From positions 1 through 64,000 of the forward strand of contig JAJFGK010000154.1 of NCBI GenBank assembly GCA_021776195.1: a stretch of DNA of 64,000 nucleotides. Direction: 5' to 3'. Position numbers and translations under genes: made by a program. This DNA is from Kiloniellaceae bacterium. GTDB lineage: Bacteria; Pseudomonadota; Alphaproteobacteria; Kiloniellales; Kiloniellaceae. Below are positions 18,715 to 25,876 of this stretch, piece after piece. How positions within the stretch are numbered: the stretch's first letter is position 1; each line of letters begins with the position of its first letter. The notes beneath the pieces are model-generated. The model saw only the letters and a program-made list of their open reading frames with translations. It had not been told where the DNA came from and made no database searches.

Positions 18715-19320
18715 TCACTGAAAACCGCAATCGACCATTGTTGTCCCTATCGCCAACTGCCTGTTGCCCTGCTCAAAGCAGCCGTTGGTCCAATAGCCGC
18801 TGTAGCTTTCGCCATACATCTTCTTGAATGTGCCACGTCCATTTGGGCTGCCATCCCTAAATTGGCCCCCGAATCTGTCGCCGTCCGGCCACTCAATGAC
18901 GCCGCGTCCATGGAAATTGCCATCCCGCCAATCGCCCTCATAGCTGGCGCCGCTCGTCCACACCACAACACCGTGCCCATGACGCTTGCCGTTCCGAAAC
19001 TCGCCCTCGTACCTGTCGCCGTTCGCCTCCACATAAACGCCGCGACCATGTTCCTTGCCGTCCTTCATCTCACCTGTGTATTTGCTCACTTTCCACTCGT
19101 CGTCCTCCAAGTACCGCCACCTCAGGGACCCCTGCCCGTGGGCCTTGCCCCGCTCGCAGGCACCGCTCCAGGTCACTGTCTCGTTGTCTTGGGGGTCGTT
19201 GTTCCAGACGATGCAGTTGGCCTGTGCCTCGACCTGCTGCCAACGCCCCTTATCATCCGTCCAGGCCGGCTTCGACCCGAAAAGCAGCAGCACCGCGAAA
19301 AGACCCCATAGCCTCGCCAT
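18715..19320 (-). CDS. Secreted MORN-repeat protein
   Basis: 201 residues from ATG 19320 (MARLWGLFAVLLLFGSKPAWT), giving a signal peptide with cleavage near residue 20. A longer frame to 19392 would put 24 residues ahead of the signal and is rejected. From about residue 80 there are at least four MORN units (YTGEMKDGKEHGRGVY, YEGEFRNGKRHGHGVV, YEGDWRDGNFHGRGVI, FGGQFRDGSPNGRGTF) plus a final YSGYW unit. Cysteines in ANCIVW, SGACERG, NGCFEQG and VDCGF may form disulfides. MORN repeats form beta-hairpin scaffolds; in bacteria the role of exported examples is mostly unknown. It is convergent with pyruvate kinase. Confidence 0.8.
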   Translation of the reverse strand: MARLWGLFAVLLLFGSKPAWTDDKGRWQQVEAQANCIVWNNDPQDNETVTWSGACERGKAHGQGSLRWRYLEDDEWKVSKYTGEMKDGKEHGRGVYVEANGDRYEGEFRNGKRHGHGVVVWTSGASYEGDWRDGNFHGRGVIEWPDGDRFGGQFRDGSPNGRGTFKKMYGESYSGYWTNGCFEQGNRQLAIGTTMVDCGFQ

Positions 19321-19510
19321 CACCCAAATCCCCAATACTGGAGCTACTAAGTATCCACGCCTCGGTGCTATTGTAGTCAGTTCCGACGCCACCTGTCAGC
19401 CAAGGCGGGTGCCCAGGAGACCAGCGCCCTGCGCAGTCCAAGGCCGTGGCCTGGCACGACCGGCCTGTGATACCATCCGATAGATTCACGATCCGGGCAA
19501 AACGCGCACC

Positions 19511-19714
19511 ATGGACCGCAAAGTGAAAGCCGGCCTCCTCGGCAGCATCGTTCTCGCGGTCTGCTGCTTCACCCCCGTCCTGGTGTGGCTGTTCGGCCTC
19601 ATCGGTCTGACGGCCTATCTGGGCTGGCTCGACGTCGTGCTGCTGCCCGGTCTTGTCTTTTTCCTCGGCTTCACAGGCTACGCGCTATGGCAGAAACGCA
19701 GATCGACCCGGTAG
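19511..19714 (+). CDS. merF: MerF-like mercuric ion transport protein
   Basis: 67 residues with two membrane helices (about 8-32 and 38-58). The first helix carries the vicinal cysteine pair CCFTP (residues 18-19) used by MerF to bind and pass Hg(II). The FxGLIGLTAYLGWLDVVLLP linker and the K/R-rich tail also match. The second cysteine pair found near the C-terminus of classical MerF is absent. The next gene overlaps it by 28 bases in another frame. No merR, merA or merP is nearby, so it may be a chromosomal heavy-metal carrier outside a mer operon. Confidence 0.75.
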   Translation: MDRKVKAGLLGSIVLAVCCFTPVLVWLFGLIGLTAYLGWLDVVLLPGLVFFLGFTGYALWQKRRSTR

Positions 19715-19926
19715 TCCCCATCGACCCGGTCTCGACCCTGACCTGTCCGCACTGCGGCCACCGGGAGACCGAGACCATGCCAACCGACGCCTGCCAGTAC
19801 TTCTATGACTGCAAGGGCTGCGCGGCGCTGCTGAAGCCCCAGCCCGGCGACTGCTGCGTCTACTGCTCTTATGGCACGGTCGCCTGCCCGCCGGTACAGG
19901 AACGCGGCAAGGGCTGCTGCGGCTAG
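19687..19926 (+). CDS. GDCCVxC-domain metal-associated protein
   Basis: 79 residues from ATG 19687, inside the end of merF in another frame. Cysteine motifs run LTCPHCGHRE (about 18-27), TMPTDACQYFYDCKGC (about 30-45), PGDCCVYCSYG (about 53-63) and a terminal KGCCG. This is the GDCCVxC family, often encoded beside MerF or mercury-type carriers and thought to bind metal. The overlap of 28 bases makes co-translation likely. The extra terminal Cys-Cys pair may stand in for the second pair missing from MerF. Its stop overlaps the convergent yqaA-like stop by 4 bases at a CTAG palindrome. Confidence 0.78.
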   Translation: MAETQIDPVVPIDPVSTLTCPHCGHRETETMPTDACQYFYDCKGCAALLKPQPGDCCVYCSYGTVACPPVQERGKGCCG

Positions 19927-20393
19927 CCGGAAACGGCCGAGACGGTCTGGGCCAGGACGATGTAGCGCGCGCCCTTGCCCAGGGTCACCAGCAGCAAAAA
20001 GGGCCAGAACCGCACCTTCAGCAGCCCGGCGACCAGGGTCAGGGGATCGCCCACCAGGGGCAGCCAGGCCAGGAGCAGCGACCAGACGCCATAGCGCTGG
20101 AACCAGGCGCTGCCGCGCGCGAACTGGGCCGCGCTCAGGGGAAACCAGGGCCGCTCGCGAAAGCCGGCGAAGAAGCGCCCGAGGCCCCAGTTGACCAGGG
20201 CGCCGGCGACGTTGCCCGCCGTCGCCAGGGCGATCAGCGGCCACAGCCCGGCGCAACCGCCGGCGACCAGCGCGCCCAGCACCAGCTCGGAGGAGACCGG
20301 CAGAATAGTCGCCGCCCAGAAGGCGCTGAGGAACAGCCCAATCAGCGGCCACTGACCCCAGGCTTCGGCGGCGCAATCGAAGGCAGGCGTCAC
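19923..20393 (-). CDS. YqaA family membrane protein (VTT/DedA-like)
   Basis: 156 residues with four or five hydrophobic segments. The pattern SAFWAATILPVSSELVLGALV near 23-43, ATAGNVAGALVNWGLGRF near 57-74, RYGVWSLLLAWLPLVGDPLTLVAGLL near 100-125 and FWPFLLLVTLGKGARY near 128-143 is that of the YqaA subfamily of VTT-domain proteins, with the conserved P-x-x-S-E and G-D-P-L motifs. Related DedA proteins translocate lipids or maintain proton motive force; the YqaA role is unsettled. It ends convergently with the metal-binding gene. Confidence 0.83.
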   Translation of the reverse strand: MTPAFDCAAEAWGQWPLIGLFLSAFWAATILPVSSELVLGALVAGGCAGLWPLIALATAGNVAGALVNWGLGRFFAGFRERPWFPLSAAQFARGSAWFQRYGVWSLLLAWLPLVGDPLTLVAGLLKVRFWPFLLLVTLGKGARYIVLAQTVSAVSG

Positions 20394-20520
20394 GCGGGGT
20401 CCTTTGCGCCGAGAGAGTTTACAGGGCTATAGGCGAGAATGACCCGCAAGGGGGTCAAGCGGGCCACCGCGCGCTGTGTGCCGGTGACGCCAGACATACA
20501 AGGATCCCGGAGGGTTCCCA

Positions 20521-20595
20521 TGGTGGGCACGACTGGGATTGAACCAGTGACCCCTACGATGTCAACGTAGTGCTCTCCCGCTGAGCTACGCGCCC
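20521..20595 (-). tRNA. tRNA-Val (GAC)
   Basis: Read on the minus strand, the cloverleaf begins GGGCGCGTAGCTCAGCGGGA and ends GTGCCCACCA. The acceptor stem has one G-T pair, the D-arm is AGCTC-AGCGGGA-GAGC, the anticodon stem-loop CTACGTTGACATCGTAG presents GAC (valine), and the T-arm has GGTTCAATCC. The 3' CCA is encoded. Total length is 75 bases with no intron. Confidence 0.95.
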
Positions 20596-20655
20596 TCACC
20601 ATGGAACGGATCGGCGAATAGCACCAAAAGGGCCCTAATTGCAAGCGCTCGGGGG

Positions 20656-20678
20656 CAAAAAAACCGCGGCTAGGCGGT
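20656..20678 (-). terminator. Probable intrinsic terminator of cpdR
   Basis: On the minus strand ACCGC-CTAGCC-GCGGT (20678 down to 20663) is followed by a run of T residues (20663-20657). The hairpin overlaps the cpdR stop codon. The five-base-pair stem is short but the U-tract is good. Transcription would stop before tRNA-Val. Confidence 0.5.
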
Positions 20679-21029
20679 CAACATCATGTCGACCTCTTGC
20701 ACCAGGTCTTTCAGGTGGAAGGGTTTGGACAGAACCCGGGCGCCGCGCTGGCTTTCGTCGCGCGCCTTCAGGGCCACGGCGGCGAATCCGGTGATGAACA
20801 TGACCTTGATGCCGGGCTGCTCCTTGGCCGCCCGGCGGGCCAGTTCGATGCCGTCCAGCCCCGGCATGACCACGTCGGCCAGCAGCAGGTCGAAGGGCGT
20901 GCCGGTGATACAGGTCATGGCCTCCAGACCATCGCCGACCGACTCGACCTCATGGCCGGCACGGCGCAATGCGCGAGTCAGGAACTCGCGCATGGAATGG
21001 TCGTCTTCGGCGAGCAGAATGTTCGCCAT
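20670..21029 (-). CDS. cpdR: CpdR-type single-domain response regulator
   Basis: 119 residues forming one receiver domain: acidic pocket in LLAEDDHS (residues 5-12), phosphoacceptor aspartate in LLLADVVMPGLDG (about 48-60), threonine in VMFITGFAA (about 77-85) and the lysine in VLSKPFHLKDL (about 99-109). Single-domain length, an alanine-rich core and position beside an N-formylglutamate amidohydrolase match alphaproteobacterial CpdR. CpdR controls ClpXP localisation and degradation of CtrA pathway factors. It is divergent from that amidohydrolase across a 260-base gap that carries a near-consensus CtrA box. Confidence 0.87.
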   Translation of the reverse strand: MANILLAEDDHSMREFLTRALRRAGHEVESVGDGLEAMTCITGTPFDLLLADVVMPGLDGIELARRAAKEQPGIKVMFITGFAAVALKARDESQRGARVLSKPFHLKDLVQEVDMMLTA

Positions 21030-21114
21030 AGCTTCTCCCTCGTTTCGACCGGCCCGCCACCATGAGGCGCTGGAGCGGGGGTCCGCGCCTCCCCCTTATT
21101 CTAAGCCTAAGCTT

Positions 21115-21129
21115 CTAAGTCAACCTTAA
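21115..21129 (-). promoter_or_regulatory. Candidate CtrA-binding site upstream of cpdR
   Basis: On the minus strand the sequence reads TTAA-N7-TTAG, one base from the CtrA consensus TTAA-N7-TTAA. It lies 86-100 bases before the cpdR start, inside a divergent intergenic region. In Caulobacter cpdR belongs to the CtrA-influenced set of cell-cycle genes, so the placement is sensible. The motif is short and could be chance. Confidence 0.4.
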
Positions 21130-21289
21130 CCGACGCCCCCGGGATCGCGCTAAATCCGCCCTGGCCTACAAATTCACAGTTGCGGCCGCGTCGGGCGCTG
21201 GTCCCGGGCGATGCGATGGTTTATCGTTTGTTACCATGACAGGGCGAGAGCTTTCGCGTAAAGATGAGCGGTCGGATTTGGATTGAGCG

Positions 21290-22174
21290 ATGGATGCAAG
21301 ACCAGCAGAGATCGGCGGCTTCCCGTCACACGAGGTGAGAGCACCGGCGCGGCAGCGCCTGCCCTGCGTGTTCGCCTCGCCCCATAGTGGCAAGCACTAT
21401 CCAACGGAGTTCTTGGCCGCCTCCCGGCTCGACCCCCTCAGCTTGCGGCGCAGCGAGGATTCCTTCGTCGACGAAATCTTCGCGGCCGCGCCGGACGAGG
21501 GCGCCCCGCTGCTTCATGCGCTCTTTCCCAGGGCCTACGTCGATCCCAACCGCGAGCCCTTCGAGCTCGACCCCTCCATGTTCGACGAGCGCCTGCCGGC
21601 CTATGCCAACACGCGCTCGCCGCGGGTCGCGGCGGGCCTCGGCACCATTGCCAAGGTCGTCGCCACGGGCACGCCGATTTACCGCGACAAGCTGACCTTC
21701 GACGAGGCCCTGAGCCGCATCAAACGCTACTACTGGCCCTATCACACCGCGCTGCGCCAGTTGATCGACACGACCAAGGCCAGATTCGGCTACTGCGTCC
21801 TGGTCGATTGTCATTCGATGCCCTCCAGCGGCTCGCCCTGTGACGACGGGCCCGACCTCGGCAACATCGATATCGTCCTGGGCGACGCGCACGGCCAGTC
21901 CTGTGCCGGCCGGGTCACGGCCTGCGCCGAGTTGGTGCTGCTTTCCCAGGGCTACCGGGTGGCGCGCAACCAGCCCTATTCCGGCGGGTTCGTGACGCGA
22001 CACTATGGCCGGCCCGAAAGCGGCGTGCATGCCCTGCAGATCGAAATCAACCGCAATATCTATATGGACGAGACCCGCATCGAGCGCGGCGAGAACCTGG
22101 TCCGGCTGCAGGACCACGTGCGCGGTCTCGTGGCCGCCCTCGGTGCCCTGGCCATGGCAGACCTCGCCGCCTGA
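21290..22174 (+). CDS. N-formylglutamate amidohydrolase family protein (second of two, cpdR-linked)
   Basis: 294 residues. Family blocks include VFASPHSGKHYPTEF near 27-41, AYVDPNREPFELDPSMF near 82-98, YWPYHTALRQLID near 148-160, VLVDCHSMPS near 171-180 with the metal-binding histidine, and GGFVTRHYGRPESGVHALQIEINRNIYMDE near 230-259. It is a paralogue of the protein at 10311-11150, but this copy sits beside cpdR, as the corresponding gene does in many alphaproteobacteria. Chemistry is probably hydrolysis of N-formyl or related N-acyl glutamate; the physiological substrate of the cpdR-linked copies is not known. Confidence 0.87.
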   Translation: MDARPAEIGGFPSHEVRAPARQRLPCVFASPHSGKHYPTEFLAASRLDPLSLRRSEDSFVDEIFAAAPDEGAPLLHALFPRAYVDPNREPFELDPSMFDERLPAYANTRSPRVAAGLGTIAKVVATGTPIYRDKLTFDEALSRIKRYYWPYHTALRQLIDTTKARFGYCVLVDCHSMPSSGSPCDDGPDLGNIDIVLGDAHGQSCAGRVTACAELVLLSQGYRVARNQPYSGGFVTRHYGRPESGVHALQIEINRNIYMDETRIERGENLVRLQDHVRGLVAALGALAMADLAA

Positions 22175-22237
22175 TTCGAAGCTACGGACCGAACCTTGGC
22201 ACAGGCCTTGCTTCCTGGATGGCAAGGAGGAACGGTC

Positions 22238-22966
22238 TTGTCCATTGCCATTCGCACTCTCATTCGTCCCTGGCGCCTGGCCGCGCTGGCGCTGGTTCTC
22301 GCCGCAGGTAGCGCCAAGGCGACCGAATCCCCGGATTTCTGGGGCCTTTGCAGCGACCGCGTGGCCGCGGCGGAAGCCCGGCTGGACCTGCCCCAGCACC
22401 TGTTACAGGCGGTGGCGCTGGTCGAGTCCGGGCGTTGGCGCGAACAGGCCAGGGAAAATATTGCCTGGCCCTGGACCGTCATGGCCGAGGGCCGGGGCCG
22501 CTATCTGCCGAGCAAGGCGGCCGCCGTCGCCGAGGTCGAGACCCTGCGGGCGCGGGGCATCCGCAACATCGACGTCGGCTGCATGCAGATCAACCTCGGC
22601 TACCACCCCGAGGCCTTCGCCTCGCTTGAGGAAGCCTTCGATCCCGACCGCAATATCGCCTACGCCGCCCGCTTCCTGCTGAGCCTGCGCGAAGAGGCGC
22701 GCTCCTGGACACGGGCCGTCGGCCTCTACCATTCGCGCAAGGCCATCGCCAGCAACGACTACCGACGCAAGGTCCTCAAACGCTGGCGCGAGGCGCGGCA
22801 CAAGGCGAACCGCCAACGCCGGGAGGCGCGGCAAGTCCAGGCCGCCCAGGCCGCCCAGCCCACCCAGGCCGCCCAGCCAACCGAGCCGGCGGCCGCTCAT
22901 GATGACCCGGCCTCTCGCTTGCCGCTCGCGCCGCCAAGCGTCTTCAAGGACGCATTACGCCCCTGA
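22238..22966 (+). CDS. Lytic transglycosylase-like (SLT domain) protein
   Basis: 242 residues. The start is TTG 22238, chosen because AAGGAGG lies 7 bases upstream and because it places an N-terminal signal peptide (IRPWRLAALALVLAAGSAKATES) at the front. The transglycosylase fold follows: catalytic glutamate in LLQAVALVESGRW (about 49-61), then VGCMQINLGYHPEAFAS (about 109-125) and the AARFLLSLREEARSW helix. A 15-residue-scale Ala/Gln/Pro repeat (QAAQAAQPTQAAQPTEP) makes the C-terminal tail. It cleaves peptidoglycan in the periplasm, probably for cell-wall remodelling. It overlaps the convergent gene by 12 bases. Confidence 0.85.
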   Translation: MSIAIRTLIRPWRLAALALVLAAGSAKATESPDFWGLCSDRVAAAEARLDLPQHLLQAVALVESGRWREQARENIAWPWTVMAEGRGRYLPSKAAAVAEVETLRARGIRNIDVGCMQINLGYHPEAFASLEEAFDPDRNIAYAARFLLSLREEARSWTRAVGLYHSRKAIASNDYRRKVLKRWREARHKANRQRREARQVQAAQAAQPTQAAQPTEPAAAHDDPASRLPLAPPSVFKDALRP

Positions 22967-23530
22967 CCCGGTCAGTTCGGATTGGAACCATTGCAGGCGG
23001 TCGCGGGCCTGTTGGATCTCCCGGTCGAGCCAAGGCACCAGACGGCTCCCGCCGCCCTGGTGATGGCCGCGCAGATCTTCCAGGCGCGCCAGCTCGCGCT
23101 CGCAGGTCTCGACCATCAATTCCAACTGCAGGACCTGATCGCGGGCCGGGAGCAGGTGGAGCAGCCGCATCTTGATGGCGATGAAGAGCTTGCTGAACTC
23201 GTAGGACGGCCGCCGCCCATCGCTGGTCAGGAGCCGGCGAAGCTCCTCCAGGCCGGCCTCGGTCACCCGCAGGGTCGCCGATCCGTCGCTCGGATTCTGT
23301 CCCGGGACACCCTCGTCGCTTGCCTCCAGCAGGCCCTCGACCTTCAGGACCTCCAGCGGAACCCCGACCAGATCCAGCGAGGGACCGACCATGCGGCCGG
23401 TGAAATGGCGGATTTCCCCGGCCAGGGCGGCATAGCTCATGGCGCCCCGGTCCGGACGTTGGTCGGCCAGGAGGCCGAGAGCCAAGAGGCGGACGGCATC
23501 CGAGGGAAGCAGCGAATTGTCGCGATACAT
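22955..23530 (-). CDS. PadR-like winged-helix protein
   Basis: 191 residues. The N-terminal part (LLPSDAVRLLALGLLADQRPD, then YAALAGEIRHFTGRMVGPSLDLVGVPLEVLKVEGLLEASD) resembles a helix-turn-helix with a long recognition helix, and is followed by LRVTEAGLEELRRLLT, a typical winged-helix ending of the PadR family. The C-terminal part (about 120-190) is helical and charged, like the PadR dimerisation domain. It has no clear regulatory partner; the nearest same-strand genes are the ABC permease set 108 bases downstream. I am moderately sure of a DNA-binding role. Confidence 0.7.
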   Translation of the reverse strand: MYRDNSLLPSDAVRLLALGLLADQRPDRGAMSYAALAGEIRHFTGRMVGPSLDLVGVPLEVLKVEGLLEASDEGVPGQNPSDGSATLRVTEAGLEELRRLLTSDGRRPSYEFSKLFIAIKMRLLHLLPARDQVLQLELMVETCERELARLEDLRGHHQGGGSRLVPWLDREIQQARDRLQWFQSELTGSGA

Positions 23531-23638
23531 GACCGCCCTTACCTGCCCTCAGCGGAATTCGGCGGCACTATAGCCGGCGCACCGCGACAAGCCCAGCGCC
23601 GGTTCCACCTTCATTGAAAAGTGCTCTGTCCAGACCCG

Positions 23639-24490
23639 CTAGCCCGGCGACATGCCCCGCAGGCGTTCGTTGCGGCGACGCAGCAGTTCCAGGACGGTCA
23701 TCATCATGATCGAAAAGACGATCAGGAGCGTCGCCACCGCAAGGATCGTCGGGCTGATCTGCTCGCGGATGCCGGCCCACATCTGGCGCGGCACGGTGCG
23801 TTCCTCGAACCCGGCCAGGAACAGCACCACCACCACCTCGTCGAAGGAGGTGATGAAGGCAAAGAGCGCCCCGGAAATGACGCCGGGCAGGATCAGGGGC
23901 ACGATGACCTTGAAGAAGGTCGTGGTCGGGGCGGCCCCCAGGCTGGAGGAGGCGCGGATCAGGCTGCGGTCGAAGCCCACCAGGGTCGCGGTGCAGGTGA
24001 TCACCACGAAGGGGGTGCCGAGCGCCGTGTGGGCCAGGATGATGCCCAGCTTGGTCTGGGCCAGATTGACGTCGGAATAGAAGAAGAACATGCCGGCCGC
24101 GGTGATGATCAACGGCACGATCATCGGTGAGATCAGGACCGACATGATGGCGGTGCGGAAGGGGATCTGAGACTGGCTCAGGCCGAGCGCCGCCAGGGTC
24201 CCCAAGGTGGTCGCCAGCAGGGTCGAACAGGTGGCGAAGAAAAAGGAGTTGCGGATCGAATGGATCCACTGCGGATTGGTGAAGATGTCGTCGTACCAGC
24301 GCATCGAAAAGGCGTCCGGGTCGAGCCGCAGCATGCCCGGCGAAAAGGTGAAGTAGGGCTCGGCATTGAAGGACAGCGGCACGATCACCACGATCGGCAG
24401 GATCAGGAACAGAAAAATGATCCCGCAGACAACCCGGAAGGTGTAGTGCCAGGACCGCTCCAGCGGCGAGGTGTAGGGAGGAAGCGCCAT
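23639..24490 (-). CDS. ABC transporter permease, polyamine type (PotC-like)
   Basis: 283 residues with six membrane helices, the first being VVCGIIFLFLILPIVVIVPLSF. The EAA loop is SSLGAAPTTTFFKVIVPLILPGVISGALFAF (about 179-209), which contacts the ATPase. It resembles PotC/PotI inner-membrane subunits of spermidine/putrescine and related amine importers. It begins 7 bases after the companion permease and is the last gene of the operon ATPase, binding protein, permease, permease. The substrate is inferred to be a polyamine or related cationic amine. Confidence 0.88.
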   Translation of the reverse strand: MALPPYTSPLERSWHYTFRVVCGIIFLFLILPIVVIVPLSFNAEPYFTFSPGMLRLDPDAFSMRWYDDIFTNPQWIHSIRNSFFFATCSTLLATTLGTLAALGLSQSQIPFRTAIMSVLISPMIVPLIITAAGMFFFYSDVNLAQTKLGIILAHTALGTPFVVITCTATLVGFDRSLIRASSSLGAAPTTTFFKVIVPLILPGVISGALFAFITSFDEVVVVLFLAGFEERTVPRQMWAGIREQISPTILAVATLLIVFSIMMMTVLELLRRRNERLRGMSPG

Positions 24491-24497
24491 CGGTCGT

Positions 24498-25760
24498 CTA
24501 TCCCAGCTTCATGTTGTCGATGCCAACCACGCGGTTGTAGAGCCAGTAGAGGGCCAGGATGCCCAGCAGCAGAATGGCGCCCAGGGCCGCCGCCAAGCCC
24601 CAGTTCAGCGACGACTGCATGTGGTAGGCGATGAAGTTGCTGATCAATTGCCCGGTGCGCCCGCCGACCAGGGCCGGCGTGATGTAGTAGCCCACCGAAA
24701 GGATGAAGACGAGCAGCGAGCCGGCGCCGATGCCGGGCACGGTCTGCGGAAAGTAGACGGTCCAGAAGGCGTGGGTCGGCGTCGCGCCGAGGGATTTGGC
24801 GGCGCGCATATGGTAGGGGTTGATCGTCTTCATCACGCTGAACAGCGGCAGCACCATGAAGGGCAGCAGGATGTGGACCATCGCCACCACGGTCCCGGTC
24901 ATGTTGTAGATCATCTGCAGGCGGTTCTCGTCGTCGATCAGGCCCAGCCAGACCGCGACGTCGTTCAGCACGCCTTCGCGTTGCAGCAGCACGATCCAGG
25001 AGGTGGTGCGCACCAAAAGCGAGGTCCAGAAGGGCAGCAGCACCATGATCATCAGAAGGTTGCTGACCCGGGTCGGCAGGGTCGCCATCAGATAGGCGAT
25101 CGGATAGGCCAGTGCGATGCAGATCAAGGTAATCAGAAGACTGACCCAGAGGGTGCGATAGAACAGCGGCACGTAGATGCGGCGTTCCTCGGCCTGCTGG
25201 ACAACGGCGCCCGACGGATCCTGGGTGAGGTCGAGGGCGGCCAGATAGTAGGACAGGGTGTAGGCCTGCCCGACCCGTTTCAGCTTCGACCAGACCGCGA
25301 CATCGCCCCACTTCTTGTCGATCTTGATCATGGCCTCCTTGAAGGGCGCCTCGATCTTCGCGATTCGCCGTCCGGTCTTGGTGACGGTGCTGCGGGACCC
25401 CGGCAGGTCATAGTTCAGACGGGTCGCGATCCTGCCGATGGTCTTGTCCTTTTTCGCCACCGTCAGTTCTTCCGCCAGGATGGCGAAGACGGCTTCGCCC
25501 GGAAGTCCCGACGCGGCATCCCAATCGGCGATGGCCGCCATGGTCCGCGGCAGGTTCTCGGCGATCACGGGATTGTCCACCGAGCGAAACAACATCTCGA
25601 CGATGGGATAGACGAAGGACACGAGGATGAAGATCAACAGCGGCGCGGTGAGAGCCAGGGCTCGCAGTTTGTTGCGCCTTTCCGCCAAGGCCAGCTTGAC
25701 GCGCAGCGGCACGCCGTCGACGGTGGTGAGAAGTCCCGGTTCGGCAGCGATCTGAGCCAT
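24498..25760 (-). CDS. ABC transporter permease, polyamine type with a large periplasmic loop (PotB-like)
   Basis: 420 residues, longer than ordinary PotB (about 285). Helix 1 (RALALTAPLLIFILVSFVYPIVEML, about 33-57) is followed by about 145 extra residues before helix 2 (RTLWVSLLITLICIALAYPIAYLMA, about 203-227). The insert is charged and lysine-rich (AKKDKTIGRIATRLNYD, KEAMIKIDKKWGDVAVW). The EAA loop is AAKSLGATPTHAFWTVYFPQTVPGIGAG (about 320-347). Permeases with this insert recur in alphaproteobacterial polyamine/opine-type systems. It lies between the binding protein and the PotC-like gene. Confidence 0.88.
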   Translation of the reverse strand: MAQIAAEPGLLTTVDGVPLRVKLALAERRNKLRALALTAPLLIFILVSFVYPIVEMLFRSVDNPVIAENLPRTMAAIADWDAASGLPGEAVFAILAEELTVAKKDKTIGRIATRLNYDLPGSRSTVTKTGRRIAKIEAPFKEAMIKIDKKWGDVAVWSKLKRVGQAYTLSYYLAALDLTQDPSGAVVQQAEERRIYVPLFYRTLWVSLLITLICIALAYPIAYLMATLPTRVSNLLMIMVLLPFWTSLLVRTTSWIVLLQREGVLNDVAVWLGLIDDENRLQMIYNMTGTVVAMVHILLPFMVLPLFSVMKTINPYHMRAAKSLGATPTHAFWTVYFPQTVPGIGAGSLLVFILSVGYYITPALVGGRTGQLISNFIAYHMQSSLNWGLAAALGAILLLGILALYWLYNRVVGIDNMKLG

Positions 25761-25829
25761 ACTTTCGCCCGCCTTCTTCGTCCCTGTCTTCTTGGTACTC
25801 CCGCCCCGATGGGGCGCTCACAAGTCCAA

Positions 25830-25863
25830 CCGGGGCCGGACCGCGCTCGCCGCCCGGCCCCGG
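25830..25863 (-). other. Strong hairpin between binding-protein and permease genes
   Basis: Perfect ten-base-pair inverted repeat, CCGGGGCCGG (25830-25839) against CCGGCCCCGG (25854-25863), with a 14-base loop, 13 bases past the binding-protein stop. There is no U-tract. Hairpins here in ABC operons often protect the upstream mRNA or attenuate the downstream genes, so that more binding protein is made than permease. Confidence 0.6.
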
Positions 25864-25876
25864 AAGGAAACGGTGC

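Noticed and set aside
22840..22885. Repeat CAGGCCGCCCAG in the transglycosylase gene as a possible array
   Set aside because: It is an in-frame Ala/Gln/Pro low-complexity tail, not a separate genetic element.
23600..23630. GAGCACTT-like sequence (AAGTGCTCTG on the plus strand) resembling a MITE end
   Set aside because: Only eight bases match the MITE terminus; no partner end or TA pair could be found within a few hundred bases.
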